Below, piece after piece: positions 63,784-64,000 of a stretch of DNA of 64,000 nucleotides. How positions within the stretch are numbered: position 1 is the first letter of the stretch; each line of letters opens with the position of its first letter. The notes under the pieces were generated by a model. It saw only the letters and a list, made by a program, of their open reading frames with translations. It was not told where the DNA came from and ran no database searches. Both the position numbers and the translations under genes were made by a program. Source of the stretch: Tenacibaculum soleae (GTDB lineage: Bacteria; Bacteroidota; Bacteroidia; Flavobacteriales; Flavobacteriaceae). The stretch is from NCBI RefSeq assembly GCF_001693415.1, contig NZ_MAKX01000001.1, positions 1,320,047 through 1,384,046 of the forward strand. Reading direction: 5' to 3'.

Positions 63784-64000
63784 TTACTTAGATTTTATAA
63801 ATGGATAATCTTCTTGTTCGTATACCATATCATGTAATTGATTTAATTCTGGATATGGAGAGTCTTCAGCAAATTTTTCGCATTCTTTTACTGAATCTTT
63901 TACTTCTTGTTTTATAGCTTCAATTTCATCTTCAGAAGCATATTTATTTTCTTTAATGATGTCTAAAACTTGTGTAATAGGATCAATTTTTTTGTATTCC
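63784..64000 (-). CDS. pdhA: Pyruvate dehydrogenase E1 alpha, C-terminal fragment
   Basis: The window ends inside this gene. About 72 C-terminal codons can be read on the minus strand to a TAA at 63784-63786. Segments such as EYKKIDPITQVLDIIKEN, VKECEKFAEDSPYPELN and YEQEDYPFIKSK match the end of E1 alpha of the thiamin-diphosphate-dependent pyruvate dehydrogenase. It is followed directly by the E2 gene. Thiamin diphosphate made by the thi operon of this window is its cofactor. Confidence 0.93.
   Translation of the reverse strand, partial: EYKKIDPITQVLDIIKENKYASEDEIEAIKQEVKDSVKECEKFAEDSPYPELNQLHDMVYEQEDYPFIKSK

Noticed and set aside
63248..63808. 186-codon open frame on the plus strand opposite the E2 gene
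   Set aside because: It is antisense to conserved lipoyl domains and repeats only because those domains are duplicated; the protein has no recognisable features.

Overview
The window is an AT-rich bacterial chromosome segment from the Bacteroidota, most likely the family Flavobacteriaceae (a Tenacibaculum/Polaribacter-like genus is my inference, not shown directly). The support is the gene order rpsD-rpoA-rplQ-carA-eno-gltA, the gliding-motility lipoprotein GldI, a SusC/FecA-style TonB receptor with an N-terminal carboxypeptidase-regulatory-like domain, many short Bacteroidota-type lipoproteins, almost no Shine-Dalgarno sequences, and repeated promoter boxes of the form TAnnTTTG, the -7 element of the Bacteroidota primary sigma factor. 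I see no insertion sequence, prophage or CRISPR array.

Layout. 1-8.4 kb: end of the ribosomal/rpoA operon, carA, enolase, two small envelope proteins, citrate synthase and an arginase-family ureohydrolase. 8.4-8.8 kb: a minus-strand gene for a small cystatin (stefin)-like protein behind a structured leader. 8.9-16.6 kb: a TPP riboswitch and a complete thiamin operon (thiS, thiC, a thiE-like paralogue, thiD, thiE, thiG, thiH and a thiF-rhodanese fusion) with intergenic repeat elements inside it. 16.6-23.4 kb: mostly minus-strand genes (SDR, M28 peptidase, metal-chelate/vitamin B12-type ABC transporter, rdgB, a coiled-coil protein, rlmH) plus one membrane-anchored XRE protein. 23.5-30.2 kb: nadC, an M3 oligopeptidase, a pentapeptide-repeat protein, a YihY/BrkB membrane protein, hisS and folE.

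30.4-37.0 kb is the most distinctive accessory region: a TonB-dependent receptor, a DUF5690-type MFS permease, a TIGR03364-like FAD amine oxidase, a phosphonatase-like HAD hydrolase with the nucleophile Asp and Schiff-base Lys in place, and a convergent XRE-cupin regulator. I read it as a candidate aminophosphonate uptake and C-P bond cleavage locus that lacks the usual PhnCDE ABC transporter and PhnW transaminase.

37.1-55.2 kb: cold-shock protein, YwbE, a lytic transglycosylase, mtaB, a GNAT/ABM/DUF4442/solute-binding-lipoprotein cluster, a geranylgeranyl-reductase-like flavoprotein, an EEP-family protein, two tandem rhomboid proteases, a MutL whose endonuclease motifs are degenerate, a small membrane protein, a TPR protein with ribH, divergent recF-dciA, a cassette-like DUF5694 lipoprotein, and ndk. 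55.3-64 kb: a DHH phosphoesterase, three consecutive prolyl-isomerase lipoproteins (GldI, an FKBP and a cyclophilin-FKBP fusion), a PAP2 phosphatase, tRNA-Ser(UGA), aroC, a Crp-family regulator, a DinB protein, and on the minus strand pyruvate dehydrogenase E2 with the 3' end of E1 alpha.

Most genes are housekeeping. The parts most worth testing are the phosphonate locus, the stefin-like protein with its leader RNA, the MutL with eroded nuclease motifs, and the DUF5694 gene flanked by short direct repeats.
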